Shown here in pieces: positions 1-8,901 of a stretch of DNA of 60,584 bases. Source of the DNA: Steroidobacteraceae bacterium (GTDB taxonomy: Bacteria; Pseudomonadota; Gammaproteobacteria; Steroidobacterales; Steroidobacteraceae). The number at the start of each line of letters is the position of its first letter. Positions within the stretch are counted from its first letter, which is position 1. The stretch spans positions 1 through 60,584 of the forward strand of contig JAQSWD010000040.1 in assembly GCA_029266835.1 (NCBI GenBank). Reading direction: 5' to 3'. Position numbers and translations under genes: made by a program. Below the pieces are notes generated by a model. The model had not been told where the DNA came from. It was given only the letters and a program-made list of their open reading frames with translations, and searched no databases.

Positions 1-1740
1 TTGCGGCTGGTGGGTGTCGAGCTGGACATCACCGAGCGCAAGCTCTACGAGGAAGCGCTGTTCCGCGAGAAGGAGAGCGCGCAGATCACGCTGCAGTCGA
101 TCGGTGACGGCGTGATCACGACGGATGCGAACAGCACCGTGGATTACATCAACCCCGTGGCCGAGCAGTTGACGGGCTGGCGCCTGGAAGACGCGATGGG
201 CCGGCCCATCGAAGAGATCTACCGCGCCTTCCACGAAGAAACCTGCGAACCGCTGGAGAATCCGCTCAGCGTGTCGATCCGCCGTACGCGCCCGGTGAAA
301 TCCGTGCGGCCGATGCTGCTGATCCGCCGCGATGGCAACGAACTGTACGTCGAAAGCACCGCGGCGCCGATTCGTGACGGTGCCGGCGCCGTGTCCGGCG
401 GCGTGCTCGTGTTCCACGACGTGACGGAATCGCGCGAGCTCAATCGCAGGCTGTCTTACCACGCGTCACACGACTTGCTGACGGGTCTCGTCAACCGGCG
501 CGAGTTCGAGAGCCGAGTCGAGCGCGCGTTGAAGAGCGCGAAGGCACGCGAGTCGTCGTACGCGTTGTGCTACCTCGACATCGACCAGTTCAAGATCATC
601 AACGACACCTGCGGCCACTCCGCGGGCGACGTGTTGTTGGGGCAGGTGGGCGCACTGCTCAAGAGCAAGGTGCGCTGGCGCGACACGCTCGCGCGCCTCG
701 GTGGCGACGAGTTCGGCATCCTGCTCGAGGCCTGCTCGCTGGACGAAGCCCTGCGCACCGCCGAAGTGCTGCGCGAAGCCGTCCGCAACTTCCGTTTCAC
801 GTGGGAAGACCGCGTGTTCCGCCTCGGTGCATCCGTCGGCGTGGTGCCCATCTCCGCCGACAACGCGGACGTGGCGTCCATCCTGTCGGCCGCGGACAGC
901 GCCTGCGCCGCCGCCAAGGAGGCCGGGCGCAACCGCGTGCACAGCTTCGCCGAGAACGACATCGAACTCATGCGCCGCCGGCGCGAGATGCAGTGGGCCG
1001 CGCGCATCAACTCCGCGCTGGAAGAAGGGCGCTTCGAGCTGTATCGCATGCAGATTCAGCCGCTGCAGCGCAATGAGCCCGGCCAGCATTATGAACTGCT
1101 GCTTCGCATGCGCGATGAATCCGGCCGCATGGTCTCGCCGGACAACTTCATCGCCGCCGCCGAACGTTACGGCCTCACGCCCGCGATCGACCGCTGGGTC
1201 ATCGAGGCCGCGCTGCGCTGGCTGGTCAGCGAAGCCGACGAGCGCGAGAAACTCGCGATGTGCTCGATCAACCTCTCGGGCCAGAGCCTGGGCGACGACA
1301 AGTTCCTGCCTTTCGTCATCGAGCAGTTCCAGAAGAGCGGCATCGACGCGTCGAAGATCTGCTTCGAGATCACCGAGACCGCGGCGGTCGCGAGCTTCTC
1401 GCAGGCCAACCGTTTCATCCAGGCGTTACGCGAGCTGGGTTGCCGCTTCGCGCTGGACGATTTCGGCACCGGCCTTTCGTCGTTCGGTTACCTCAAGCAT
1501 TTCCCCGTGGACTTCCTCAAGATCGACGGCAGCTTCGTGCGCGAAATCCTGCACGACCCCATCGACCGCGAGATGGTCCGTTCGATCAACGAAATCGGCC
1601 ACCTGACCGGCAAGAAGACCATCGCGGAGTTCGCCGAGAACGCCGAGATCATCCAGATGCTCACGTCGCTGGGCGTGGACTACGCGCAGGGCTACGGCAT
1701 CGCCCAGCCGCAACGTGTGCTCAAGGCAGTGAACGCTTAG
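1..1740 (+). CDS. PAS-GGDEF-EAL cyclic-di-GMP enzyme, 5' end outside the window
   Basis: A cyclic-di-GMP turnover protein of at least 579 residues. A PAS domain lies at about residues 25-145. A GGDEF diguanylate cyclase domain follows at about 150-320, with an intact RLGGDEFG signature near residue 234. A C-terminal EAL phosphodiesterase domain covers about 335-575. The EAL signature is the variant ELLLR. The other conserved EAL positions are visible: SINLS, EITETAA, DDFGTGLSS, LKIDGSF and AEFAEN. The frame is open from base 1 and the first residues read like the end of a preceding PAS/PAC unit, so the true start and probably more sensor domains lie upstream. Both catalytic halves look potentially active, and I cannot tell which dominates. 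Confidence 0.93.
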   Translation: MRLVGVELDITERKLYEEALFREKESAQITLQSIGDGVITTDANSTVDYINPVAEQLTGWRLEDAMGRPIEEIYRAFHEETCEPLENPLSVSIRRTRPVKSVRPMLLIRRDGNELYVESTAAPIRDGAGAVSGGVLVFHDVTESRELNRRLSYHASHDLLTGLVNRREFESRVERALKSAKARESSYALCYLDIDQFKIINDTCGHSAGDVLLGQVGALLKSKVRWRDTLARLGGDEFGILLEACSLDEALRTAEVLREAVRNFRFTWEDRVFRLGASVGVVPISADNADVASILSAADSACAAAKEAGRNRVHSFAENDIELMRRRREMQWAARINSALEEGRFELYRMQIQPLQRNEPGQHYELLLRMRDESGRMVSPDNFIAAAERYGLTPAIDRWVIEAALRWLVSEADEREKLAMCSINLSGQSLGDDKFLPFVIEQFQKSGIDASKICFEITETAAVASFSQANRFIQALRELGCRFALDDFGTGLSSFGYLKHFPVDFLKIDGSFVREILHDPIDREMVRSINEIGHLTGKKTIAEFAENAEIIQMLTSLGVDYAQGYGIAQPQRVLKAVNA

Positions 1741-1753
1741 TCCGAGGACGAGC

Positions 1754-2485
1754 TTGGCCGAATCCTGCCTGAACTGCGGCGCCGCGACCTCTCAGGACCA
1801 GAAGTTCTGCGGCCAATGCGGGCAGCGCACGAACATCTCGCGCCGGCTCACCATGCGCGACATCGGCCACGACCTCGTGCATGCGATCACCCATGCCGAC
1901 CACAGCATTTTCTCGCTGATCCGCGCGCTGATCACCCGCCCGGGGTACGTCGCGCGGGATTTCGTCGAGGGACGTCGCAAGCGCCACTTCGGCCCTTTCG
2001 CCTTCCTCATCATCACGGTCGGTCTCGCCAGCGCCGTCATCTTCGTGACGGGGGTGCAGTGGTTCCAGCCCTATGGCCATGGCAAGGCCGGCGAGTTGCT
2101 GCAGCGGCACGTCAATCTGGTGATCCTGCTGCAGATGCCGCTGCTCGCATTGTCATGTGCGGTGTTCTTCCGGAAGGAGCGGCGCAGTTTCGCCGAGCAC
2201 CTGGTGCTTGCCGCTTACGTATCCGGGTTCCACACGCTGTTTGTCGCGGTGGTTGAAACGCCGGCTTTCGCGCTGACCTCGCCGGGCTCGGCCGATCAAC
2301 GGCTCGCGGCTGCCTTCTTCGCCGCCTGGTTTGCTTATTTCGTATTCGCGGCCATGCAGTTTTACCAGGGCAACCGCGCTTGGGCCGCGGGCAAGGCCAC
2401 GCTCGCCGTCCTGCTGGCCCAGGTGATGACCATCGCGGTACTCATGGCCTTTCTGTTCGTCACCTCGAGTCTGCTCCGACCCTAG
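1754..2485 (+). CDS. DUF3667 zinc-ribbon membrane protein
   Basis: A 243-residue protein with an N-terminal zinc ribbon of the form CLNCG...CGQCGQ at residues 5-22. A conserved cytoplasmic stretch follows, then about four or five hydrophobic segments from residue 90 to the end. This arrangement matches the DUF3667 family, whose function is unknown. Translation appears to start at TTG, 14 bases after the preceding stop. This keeps the zinc-ribbon cysteines, which all later methionines would lose. It may be co-transcribed with the upstream GGDEF-EAL gene, but nothing in the sequence links their functions. Confidence 0.82.
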   Translation: MAESCLNCGAATSQDQKFCGQCGQRTNISRRLTMRDIGHDLVHAITHADHSIFSLIRALITRPGYVARDFVEGRRKRHFGPFAFLIITVGLASAVIFVTGVQWFQPYGHGKAGELLQRHVNLVILLQMPLLALSCAVFFRKERRSFAEHLVLAAYVSGFHTLFVAVVETPAFALTSPGSADQRLAAAFFAAWFAYFVFAAMQFYQGNRAWAAGKATLAVLLAQVMTIAVLMAFLFVTSSLLRP

Positions 2486-2530
2486 CTTCGCCCGGGCTAT
2501 GATCCAACCGTCATTTCGGGGGAGGGTCGC

Positions 2531-4927
2531 ATGGTCCAGGGAATCCGGTCGCTGCTCGCTCTCGCGCTGATAACGGTCGGGTCGGCCGCCTTTGCGCAGA
2601 CTCCCAATCTACTCTGGTATGACAAGCCCGCGACCGACTGGGAAAAGGAAGCCCTGCCCATCGGCAACGGCCGCATCGGCGGCATGGTGTTCGGTGGCCC
2701 GATTTCGGAACGCGTGCAGGTGTCCGAAAAATCACTGTGGACGGGTGGCCCGGGCGCGGCGGGCGGTTACGACTACGGCTTGCCCGCCACGTCGCAGGTC
2801 GAGCTGGTGAAATCCATCGGCAAGCAACTCCTCACTACGTCGCTCGAACCCGAGGCGGTCGCCAGACAACTCGGCCGCAAGATGCACAACTACGGCGACT
2901 ACCAGAGTTTCGGCGACATGGTCATCGAATCCGAAGTGCCGGCCGATGCGGGTGAACCCACCGATTACCGCCGCGAGCTCGACCTCGACGCCGGTCTGGC
3001 CCGCGTGAAGTTCAAGCAGGGCAACGTCGGCTATCGCCGCGAATACCTGGTGTCACACCCCGACCAGGTACTCGTGGGCCGCTGGTACGCGACGGGCGTG
3101 CAGAAACTGCGCATACGCTATGACGTGCCGGACAACCGCACGGCCACCATATCCGTGGGCCATGGCGTCATCCGCGTCTCGGGCGCCCTCAAATCGAATG
3201 GACTCCGATACGCGGTGACGCTGCGCGTGAAACCCGACTGCGGCGCCGTTACCGCGGATGGCGACTCGCTGCGCGTGCACACCGAGTGCGCGGTCACCTT
3301 CATCCTCGCCGCGCGCACCAACTACCGCATGGCGTACCCGGATTACCGTTCGAAGGTCGATCCGGTGGCGCGGGCCGACAAGGATGTCGCGGCCGAAGGT
3401 GGTGACTTCGGACGTCTCAACACGCGCCACCGCAAAGATCACCAGGCCCTGTTCCGGCGCGTGTCACTCACACTGGCTCCGGGCGCCAGCAAACTACCCA
3501 CCAATCGGCTGCGCGAGCAGTATGGCAGCGGCGACGCTTCCGCCGACCGCCAGCTCGAGCAGCTGTATTTCCAATATGGCCGATACCTGCTGATCGCCTC
3601 CTCACGCGCGGGTTCACTGCCCGCCAACCTGCAGGGCGTGTGGAACCAGTACGCCACGCCGCCGTGGAACTCCGACTACCACGTCAACATCAACCTGCAG
3701 ATGAACTACTGGCCGGCGGAGATGGCGAATCTCGCCGAGACCACGCCGCCGCTGTTCGATTTCGTGGAACACCTGGTGACGCCGGGCAAACTTTCCGCGC
3801 AGCGATACTTCGGCGCGCGTGGCTGGACGCTGTTCCTCAACACCAACATCTGGGGCTACGTGGGGCCCATCGATTGGCCCACGGCCTTCTGGCAACCCGA
3901 GGCCAATGCGTGGCTGGCCCAGCATTTCTATGAGCACTATCGCTTCGGACGGGATGTCGAATTTCTGAGGAAGCGCGCCTGGCCGGTGATGAAGGGCGCC
4001 GCGGAGTTCTGGCTCGATGCCCTGGTGACCGACCCCGCGTCGGGCATGCTCGTGGTTTCCCCCAGCTACTCGCCCGAGCACGGACCATTCACGGCCGGCG
4101 CCGCCATGTCGCAGCAGATCGTGCTGGACCTGTTCACCAGCACTAAACAGGCCGCGGAAATCCTGGGCGACAAGGACATGGCCGCGCGCATGAAGGATGC
4201 GCTGAGAGACCTGGATTGGGGCTTGCGAGTGGGTTCCTGGGGCCAGCTGCAGGAGTGGCAGTCGGATATCGATGATTCCAGGAGCGACCATCGCCACGTC
4301 TCGCACCTGTTCGCGCTGTACCCGGGCCGGCACATCGTTCGCGGCGTCGACGACAGCGCCAATCGCGGTGTCTTCGAAGCCGCCCGCAAGACTCTCGACG
4401 CCCGGGGAGATGCCAGCACCGGCTGGAGCCGTGCGTGGAAGATCAACTTCTGGGCCCGCCTGCTGGACGGCAACCGCGCGCACAAACTACTGGCCGGGCT
4501 GCTGCGCGACAGTACGCTGCCGAATCTCTGGGACACTCATCCGCCGTTCCAGATCGACGGCAATTTCGGCGCCAGCGCGGGCATCATCGAGATGCTGTTG
4601 CAGAGCCAGCACGAAATCCTTCAGATTCTGCCGGCCAGGCCCGATGCCTGGGTGACGGGCAGCGTCAGCGGCCTCCGTGCACGCGGCGACGTCACGGTGA
4701 GCATCGATTGGGATGCCTGCGGCGCGAAGCAATTCGTTCTCGAAGCAGGTCGCGATGGAAACATCGCCGTGCAGTCGGTCCTGTTCGAGCAACCTTACGA
4801 CGTGCGCTTCGACAAGGGCAGCAAGCCCAGGGCGGTGAATGTGGAGCAGGACCTCTTCGATTTCCACGCGCGCAAGGGCGGCAGATACACGTTCACACGC
4901 GGCGCATCGGTTGCCTGCGAGCGCTGA
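2531..4927 (+). CDS. Secreted GH95 alpha-L-fucosidase
   Basis: A 798-residue glycoside hydrolase family 95 enzyme, expected to remove alpha-L-fucosyl (in some members alpha-L-galactosyl) residues from plant polysaccharides. It has a Sec signal peptide of about 22 residues ending ...SAAFAQ. The family's N-terminal beta-domain begins with LPIGNGRIGGMVFGG and SLWTGGPG. The (alpha/alpha)6 catalytic region carries MNYWPAEMANL, the HRHVSHLFALYPG block and the terminal IDGNFGASAGIIEML block. Length is normal for the family. A strong ribosome-binding site (GGGGGAGGG) precedes the ATG. It probably belongs with the xylan-degrading enzymes at 20941-34700 in hemicellulose breakdown. Confidence 0.93.
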   Translation: MVQGIRSLLALALITVGSAAFAQTPNLLWYDKPATDWEKEALPIGNGRIGGMVFGGPISERVQVSEKSLWTGGPGAAGGYDYGLPATSQVELVKSIGKQLLTTSLEPEAVARQLGRKMHNYGDYQSFGDMVIESEVPADAGEPTDYRRELDLDAGLARVKFKQGNVGYRREYLVSHPDQVLVGRWYATGVQKLRIRYDVPDNRTATISVGHGVIRVSGALKSNGLRYAVTLRVKPDCGAVTADGDSLRVHTECAVTFILAARTNYRMAYPDYRSKVDPVARADKDVAAEGGDFGRLNTRHRKDHQALFRRVSLTLAPGASKLPTNRLREQYGSGDASADRQLEQLYFQYGRYLLIASSRAGSLPANLQGVWNQYATPPWNSDYHVNINLQMNYWPAEMANLAETTPPLFDFVEHLVTPGKLSAQRYFGARGWTLFLNTNIWGYVGPIDWPTAFWQPEANAWLAQHFYEHYRFGRDVEFLRKRAWPVMKGAAEFWLDALVTDPASGMLVVSPSYSPEHGPFTAGAAMSQQIVLDLFTSTKQAAEILGDKDMAARMKDALRDLDWGLRVGSWGQLQEWQSDIDDSRSDHRHVSHLFALYPGRHIVRGVDDSANRGVFEAARKTLDARGDASTGWSRAWKINFWARLLDGNRAHKLLAGLLRDSTLPNLWDTHPPFQIDGNFGASAGIIEMLLQSQHEILQILPARPDAWVTGSVSGLRARGDVTVSIDWDACGAKQFVLEAGRDGNIAVQSVLFEQPYDVRFDKGSKPRAVNVEQDLFDFHARKGGRYTFTRGASVACER

Positions 4928-4929
4928 CC

Positions 4930-5352
4930 ATGCAGGTTACCGGCAGCTGCCATTGCGGCAACATCTCTTTCTCGCTCGACTGGCGACCTGACCCGATCGA
5001 AATTCCCGCGCGTGCCTGTGGCTGTTCGTTCTGCGTGAAACACGGCGGCGTCTGGACCTCCTGTCCCACGGGACGCCTGCAGGTGCGCGTCCGGGATTCC
5101 GCGCGGGTATCGCGCTACGCGTTCGGCACGAAGACCGCGGAGTTCCATGTGTGCGTCGATTGCGGTGTCGTACCCTTGGTCACCAGTCTCATCGATCGCC
5201 GCGTCTATGCCGTCGTCAGCGTGAACGCCTTTGATGATGTCGAAGCTTCCCGGCTGCGGCGAACGCCGGCATCCTTCGACGGCGAAAGCGAGGGCGACCG
5301 CCTGGCGCGCCGCCAAAGGAACTGGATAGGCCAGGTGGAGTTCACGTCATGA
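4930..5352 (+). CDS. GFA/CENP-V family zinc-binding protein
   Basis: A 140-residue protein of the GFA (glutathione-dependent formaldehyde-activating enzyme-like, CENP-V) fold. The zinc-ligand pattern is visible: CHCG at about residues 7-10, CGCSFC at about 30-35 and CVDCG near residue 76. The family's biochemical role is uncertain, since many members do not act on formaldehyde adducts. It starts 3 bases after the GH95 stop, and its own stop overlaps the start of the next gene (ATGA), so these small genes are likely co-translated. Confidence 0.85.
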   Translation: MQVTGSCHCGNISFSLDWRPDPIEIPARACGCSFCVKHGGVWTSCPTGRLQVRVRDSARVSRYAFGTKTAEFHVCVDCGVVPLVTSLIDRRVYAVVSVNAFDDVEASRLRRTPASFDGESEGDRLARRQRNWIGQVEFTS

Positions 5353-5750
5353 AATCACGCGAGGTCGATGCGTACATCGCCGGTTTTCCGAAGCTCGCGC
5401 AGGCGTTGCTCAGGAAGGTCCGTGCCACCATCCGCATGGCCGCGCCAAAGGCCGAGGAAATCATCAGCTACCGAATTCCGGCGTATCGCCAGCACGGCAT
5501 CGTGGTGTTCTTCGCGGGCTTCAAGGCCCACATCGGCCTGTTTCCGCCCGTGCGCGGCAGCGCGGCGCTGGAAAAAGCCGTCGCGAAGTATGCCGGTCCG
5601 AAAGGCAACCTGCGTTTTCCTTACGATGAGCCGTTGCCGCTGGCGTTGATCTCGCGCATCGTGCGCCACCAGCTCAAGCAGGACGCCCGGAGGGCCCGAG
5701 AGCGACCCGCGCGCCGCAAGGTTCCTGGCAGAATGAACAGGAAGAAATGA
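5349..5750 (+). CDS. DUF1801 (YdhG/Fra-like) protein
   Basis: A 133-residue protein with the DUF1801 fold, related to YdhG and to the bacterial frataxin-like 'iron chaperone' Fra. Recognisable parts are the N-terminal VDAYIAGFP, the central IISYRIPAYR and the FFAGFKAHIGLFP strand. The last 30 residues are rich in Arg and Lys and look disordered, which suggests nucleic acid or membrane contact (inference only). It overlaps the previous gene by 4 bases. Function in this organism is unknown. Confidence 0.82.
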   Translation: MKSREVDAYIAGFPKLAQALLRKVRATIRMAAPKAEEIISYRIPAYRQHGIVVFFAGFKAHIGLFPPVRGSAALEKAVAKYAGPKGNLRFPYDEPLPLALISRIVRHQLKQDARRARERPARRKVPGRMNRKK

Positions 5751-5787
5751 CAGGGCCGCGCCCAGCCGACAATCCTCGAGGTCTCAC

Positions 5788-6282
5788 ATGTCGAAGTTCG
5801 AACTTGCCCAGGTCAATATCGCCACGCTCAAGGCGCCGATCGATTCGCCCGAGCTCAAGGACTTCGTCGACAACCTCGACCTCGTCAATGGCCTGGCCGA
5901 AGGTTCGGAAGGCTTCGTCTGGCGGTTGACGGGCGACGGTAATGACGCCACTTCGCTTCGACCTTTCGGCCCGGACGTGATCGTCAACATGTCCGTGTGG
6001 CGCGACGTGGATTCGTTGCGCAGGTTCGCGTACGGCAACAAGACCCATGTGGAAATCCTCAAGCGCAAGCGCGAGTGGTTCTCGCGCATGAATCTTTACC
6101 TGGTCCTGTGGTGGGTGCCCGAGGGTCATCGGCCGACGGTCGAGGAAGCCGCGCAGCGCCTGGAGCTGCTGCGAGAGAAGGGCCCGACGGCCGAGGCGTT
6201 CCACTTCGGCGAAGCCTTTTCGGCACCCGATGCCGCTTCGGGCGGTCAGCCTTTCTCCTTCAAGGACACCTGTCCGGCATGA
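5788..6282 (+). CDS. DUF3291 protein
   Basis: A 164-residue soluble protein matching DUF3291, a dimeric alpha/beta-barrel-like family related to antibiotic biosynthesis monooxygenase folds. Typical features are the N-terminal FELAQVNIATLKAP, the SVWRDVDSLRRFAY segment and the WWVPEGHRPTVEEA segment. No enzymatic function is established for the family. The stop overlaps the start of the following small membrane protein gene. Confidence 0.85.
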   Translation: MSKFELAQVNIATLKAPIDSPELKDFVDNLDLVNGLAEGSEGFVWRLTGDGNDATSLRPFGPDVIVNMSVWRDVDSLRRFAYGNKTHVEILKRKREWFSRMNLYLVLWWVPEGHRPTVEEAAQRLELLREKGPTAEAFHFGEAFSAPDAASGGQPFSFKDTCPA

Positions 6283-6578
6283 CGGAGTCCGAGACCTCGC
6301 GACAGCTGCGGCTCAGCTCGACCACGCGCGGCATCCTCATCGCCGTGCTCATCGGCTTCTACAGCTACGTGATGGACCATCCCGGCGCCAGCTTCACGGC
6401 CTCGTTGCTGGTCGCCGCGGGACTGCAGGTGGGCGTTCTTCTGCTGCGTCGATTCGTGACGCCCGACCTGTTGCCACAGGCCATGTACCTGCTGGAGATG
6501 CTGGCGGACGCCGCAACGGTTTTCCTGTTTGCGCTCGGAGTCTACGGCGGCATGTTGCGCTACGGGCTCGAGGTCTGA
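6279..6578 (+). CDS. Small membrane protein, unknown function
   Basis: A 99-residue protein with three hydrophobic segments, at about residues 18-33, 40-56 and 66-90, and no recognisable motif. The ATG overlaps the stop of the DUF3291 gene (ATGA), which supports the start and suggests translational coupling. I do not recognise the family. Confidence 0.7.
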   Translation: MTESETSRQLRLSSTTRGILIAVLIGFYSYVMDHPGASFTASLLVAAGLQVGVLLLRRFVTPDLLPQAMYLLEMLADAATVFLFALGVYGGMLRYGLEV

Positions 6579-6611
6579 GGCCGTGCGCACCGTCTTCATT
6601 GGATTCGACTG

Positions 6612-7319
6612 ATGTCCTGGCTCGGCCGCCTGTTCGGCAAACAAACTCCGCCGCCGCCAATCGAAGCGCCCCTCGCGCAGCAGCTGGCAGCGGACGACTT
6701 CATTGGCCCGCGCAGGGCGAGCCGCGAAGTGCTGGGATTCGTGATGTCGGAGCTCAAGGACCAGCGCGGCATCCACCTGGAGACCCTGTTCTGCGCGCTG
6801 GGCGCGCTGGCGGGGCGAGCCTGCCAGGAGAGCGTTCGCGCCCGCGCGCTGGCCGAGGGCAAACCCGCCGATGCCCTGTTCGAGATCGTCACCACCTCGG
6901 ATGGCAAGACTTACTACTTCGGCGACGCGCTGAACCAGCCGCTGGCCGAAGACCGCGTGTCGCTGTGGAGCCTGGTGGCCGGCGCGGCGGCGCATGACGG
7001 CGCCAGGCAGCTTCCCGATCTCAATGAAATTTTCGCGCACAACGCGCGCGTTCTCGGCAGCGGACAGTTCGGGGTGCCGCGGTTGCCGCCGGAGCATCCG
7101 GTGCGGGGCCGGCCCATCGACTACGCCACGAAACTGTGGCCCTCGGTGAAGCCGGAGATGGCCGGGCTCGCGGGCGAGCCGCGGATGTGGCCTGTTTCGA
7201 TCGGCCTCGCGATCCAGGAGCTGATGGCGCAGACCCACGGCAGTCTCGCGCCGGAAATCGTCGCGCGGATCGTCATGGAATCCGCCATTCCCGTCTCGAA
7301 GATTCCCGCGGAAAGTTAG
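6612..7319 (+). CDS. Conserved hypothetical protein
   Basis: A 235-residue soluble protein that I cannot assign. It opens with a short amphipathic stretch (MSWLGRLFGK) and a proline run, followed by a mainly helical domain at about residues 25-235. There is no signal peptide, membrane segment or catalytic signature. Codon usage matches the neighbours, so it looks real. It is convergent with the DUF4252 gene: only 4 bases separate the two stop codons. Confidence 0.65.
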   Translation: MSWLGRLFGKQTPPPPIEAPLAQQLAADDFIGPRRASREVLGFVMSELKDQRGIHLETLFCALGALAGRACQESVRARALAEGKPADALFEIVTTSDGKTYYFGDALNQPLAEDRVSLWSLVAGAAAHDGARQLPDLNEIFAHNARVLGSGQFGVPRLPPEHPVRGRPIDYATKLWPSVKPEMAGLAGEPRMWPVSIGLAIQELMAQTHGSLAPEIVARIVMESAIPVSKIPAES

Positions 7320-7323
7320 GCGC

Positions 7324-7905
7324 TCACTTCTTTTTCGGCGCGTCTTTCTTCTCGAGCTCCAGGTCGGGCACACCGAAGTTCTTGAGATCGTGCAGTTGCT
7401 CGAGGTCGATGGTGCCGACGACATTGACGATGGTGAACTCGCGCGGCTGGCTGGCGATGATGGAAAGACCCTGCGCCTTCTCGCCATCGATGAGCACGTA
7501 CACGTCGACGTTGGTGTTTTCCTTGTTGCTGCGGACATTGACCATCTGGCTCCAGCCCGGCCCGTTCAACTGGCGGCGCACGGAGTCGATGTCGGCCTTG
7601 GGGTAGGCGAAGTCCTTGTCGAAGGTGAAATGCCGCACGAAGATGCCGCGCAGGCCGGTGCAGACCTTCTTGAATTCGGCCTGATCCGGATCCTCGACGT
7701 TGAGGAATCGGCAGCCCATCGACAGCAGCCGCTGGTCCAGCGTGACGTTGACCACTTCGCTGGCCTTGTCCGAGAGCGAGGCGAAATCCGGCAGCAGCAG
7801 TTGGCCTCGAAGCGGCGCGGGATTCGCGGACCTGGTCTGGGCCTGCGTGATCGCGGGTGCGCTCAGCGCCAGCGCGAAGACGAAGGCGGTCATCAATACT
7901 TTCAT
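7324..7905 (-). CDS. DUF4252 secreted protein (distal copy)
   Basis: A 193-residue protein with a signal peptide ending about residue 22, followed by a DUF4252 domain. It shares the DUF4252 layout with the protein at 8902-9456: LPDFASLSDKASEVVNVTLD, then a segment like YPKADIDSVRRQL, and a terminal FTIVNVVGTIDLEQLHDL. It has a charged Lys-rich tail. The family is of unknown function and in other bacteria is often encoded beside ECF sigma factors. Its start overlaps the stop of the anti-sigma-like gene by 4 bases, making it the last gene of this four-gene operon. Confidence 0.82.
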   Translation of the reverse strand: MKVLMTAFVFALALSAPAITQAQTRSANPAPLRGQLLLPDFASLSDKASEVVNVTLDQRLLSMGCRFLNVEDPDQAEFKKVCTGLRGIFVRHFTFDKDFAYPKADIDSVRRQLNGPGWSQMVNVRSNKENTNVDVYVLIDGEKAQGLSIIASQPREFTIVNVVGTIDLEQLHDLKNFGVPDLELEKKDAPKKK

Positions 7906-8309
7906 GAGGGGTTCTCCTCTTCGCCCGGCGCCGCGGGACGGGACGGGCTGTTCACGGCCTGGTAGGCCATATCGAGTTTCTGGCTGGTGACGCGCAGGGC
8001 TTCCATGAGCTCGCGGCTGGCCGCGCGGCCTTCGGCGAGCTCTCGCTGCTGACGTCCGGTTTCAATTTCATAGGCCATGTGCTGGCCGAGCATCACCGCG
8101 GCCACGAGCGAGGCGGCGAGCGCCGCCGGCAGCGCGAAGTTACGCGGCTTGCGGCGGGCGGGTACGGGCAGGGCAACGACCACGGGCGCGCTGGTGTAGA
8201 GAGCCGCCGGAGCGACCGGAAGCCGGCTCATGAGCCGCTCCGTGAATCCTTCCGGCGCTTCCACCGGGCGCAGCGCGCGGCGCAACTGGTTTTCGAGTTC
8301 GTCGGTCAT
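7902..8309 (-). CDS. Probable anti-sigma factor, single-pass membrane protein
   Basis: A 135-residue protein with a short cytoplasmic N-terminal region, one transmembrane helix at about residues 60-80 and a charged periplasmic tail predicted to be helical or coiled. There is no recognisable zinc-anti-sigma motif. Its role is inferred from position: it lies immediately downstream of an ECF sigma gene and overlaps the next gene. The size and topology fit a membrane anti-sigma factor. It could instead be an unrelated envelope protein. Confidence 0.55.
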   Translation of the reverse strand: MTDELENQLRRALRPVEAPEGFTERLMSRLPVAPAALYTSAPVVVALPVPARRKPRNFALPAALAASLVAAVMLGQHMAYEIETGRQQRELAEGRAASRELMEALRVTSQKLDMAYQAVNSPSRPAAPGEEENPS

Positions 8310-8333
8310 GGCCCTTTCCTCATTCTCCTGGCC

Positions 8334-8894
8334 TCATTCTCTGGGCTCACAATCCACCAGCCTCGCGCCGATCATCCGGGCGCGCAGCGCAGTCAATGAA
8401 CGCTTGATGTGGCTCTTGACGGTATTCACGGGCATATCGAGCGTCGCGCCGATCTCGGCGAGATCGCGATCTTCCTGATATCTCAAGAGCATCACGGCGC
8501 GCGCCGGCGGCGACAATTCGTTCATCAGGCGCGCGAGTTCGCGGTCCATCAACGGGTCCTGCGGATTCTCGGGCGAGGCGACCTGCATGTCGTCATCGAG
8601 CGGCTGGGTCGAGGTGTAGGGCAGCCGGCGCAGCCAGTCGATCGCGAGATTCGACGCGACGCGCCGCAGCCAGAAGCCCAGGTGTTCCTGCGACTCGATG
8701 TCGGCCAGCCTGCGGTACAGCTGCAGGAAGACATCCTGGGCCAGGTCCTCGGCGGCGTCGCGCCGATTGAGCATGCGCAACCCGATGCTGAACACCGAGC
8801 CCTGGTGCGCGCGCACCAGGGCCGCGAAGGCGTCGGTGTCCCCGGCTCGCGCCTGCGTGAGCAGGGAGTCCGGCATGGAGGGCGCGGGATTCAT
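8334..8894 (-). CDS. ECF RNA polymerase sigma factor
   Basis: A 186-residue sigma-70 family factor of the extracytoplasmic-function class. Region 2 includes AAEDLAQDVFLQLYRRL and the WLRRVASNLAIDWLRR segment. Region 4 ends in a helix-turn-helix (LAEIGATLDMPVNTVKSHI). I placed the start at ATG 8894, 7 bases after the stop of the upstream DUF4252 gene. The frame remains open further upstream, but that extension lies inside the DUF4252 gene. It probably autoregulates the operon and answers an envelope signal through the neighbouring membrane protein. Confidence 0.93.
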   Translation of the reverse strand: MNPAPSMPDSLLTQARAGDTDAFAALVRAHQGSVFSIGLRMLNRRDAAEDLAQDVFLQLYRRLADIESQEHLGFWLRRVASNLAIDWLRRLPYTSTQPLDDDMQVASPENPQDPLMDRELARLMNELSPPARAVMLLRYQEDRDLAEIGATLDMPVNTVKSHIKRSLTALRARMIGARLVDCEPRE

Positions 8895-8901
8895 CGATCG
8901 A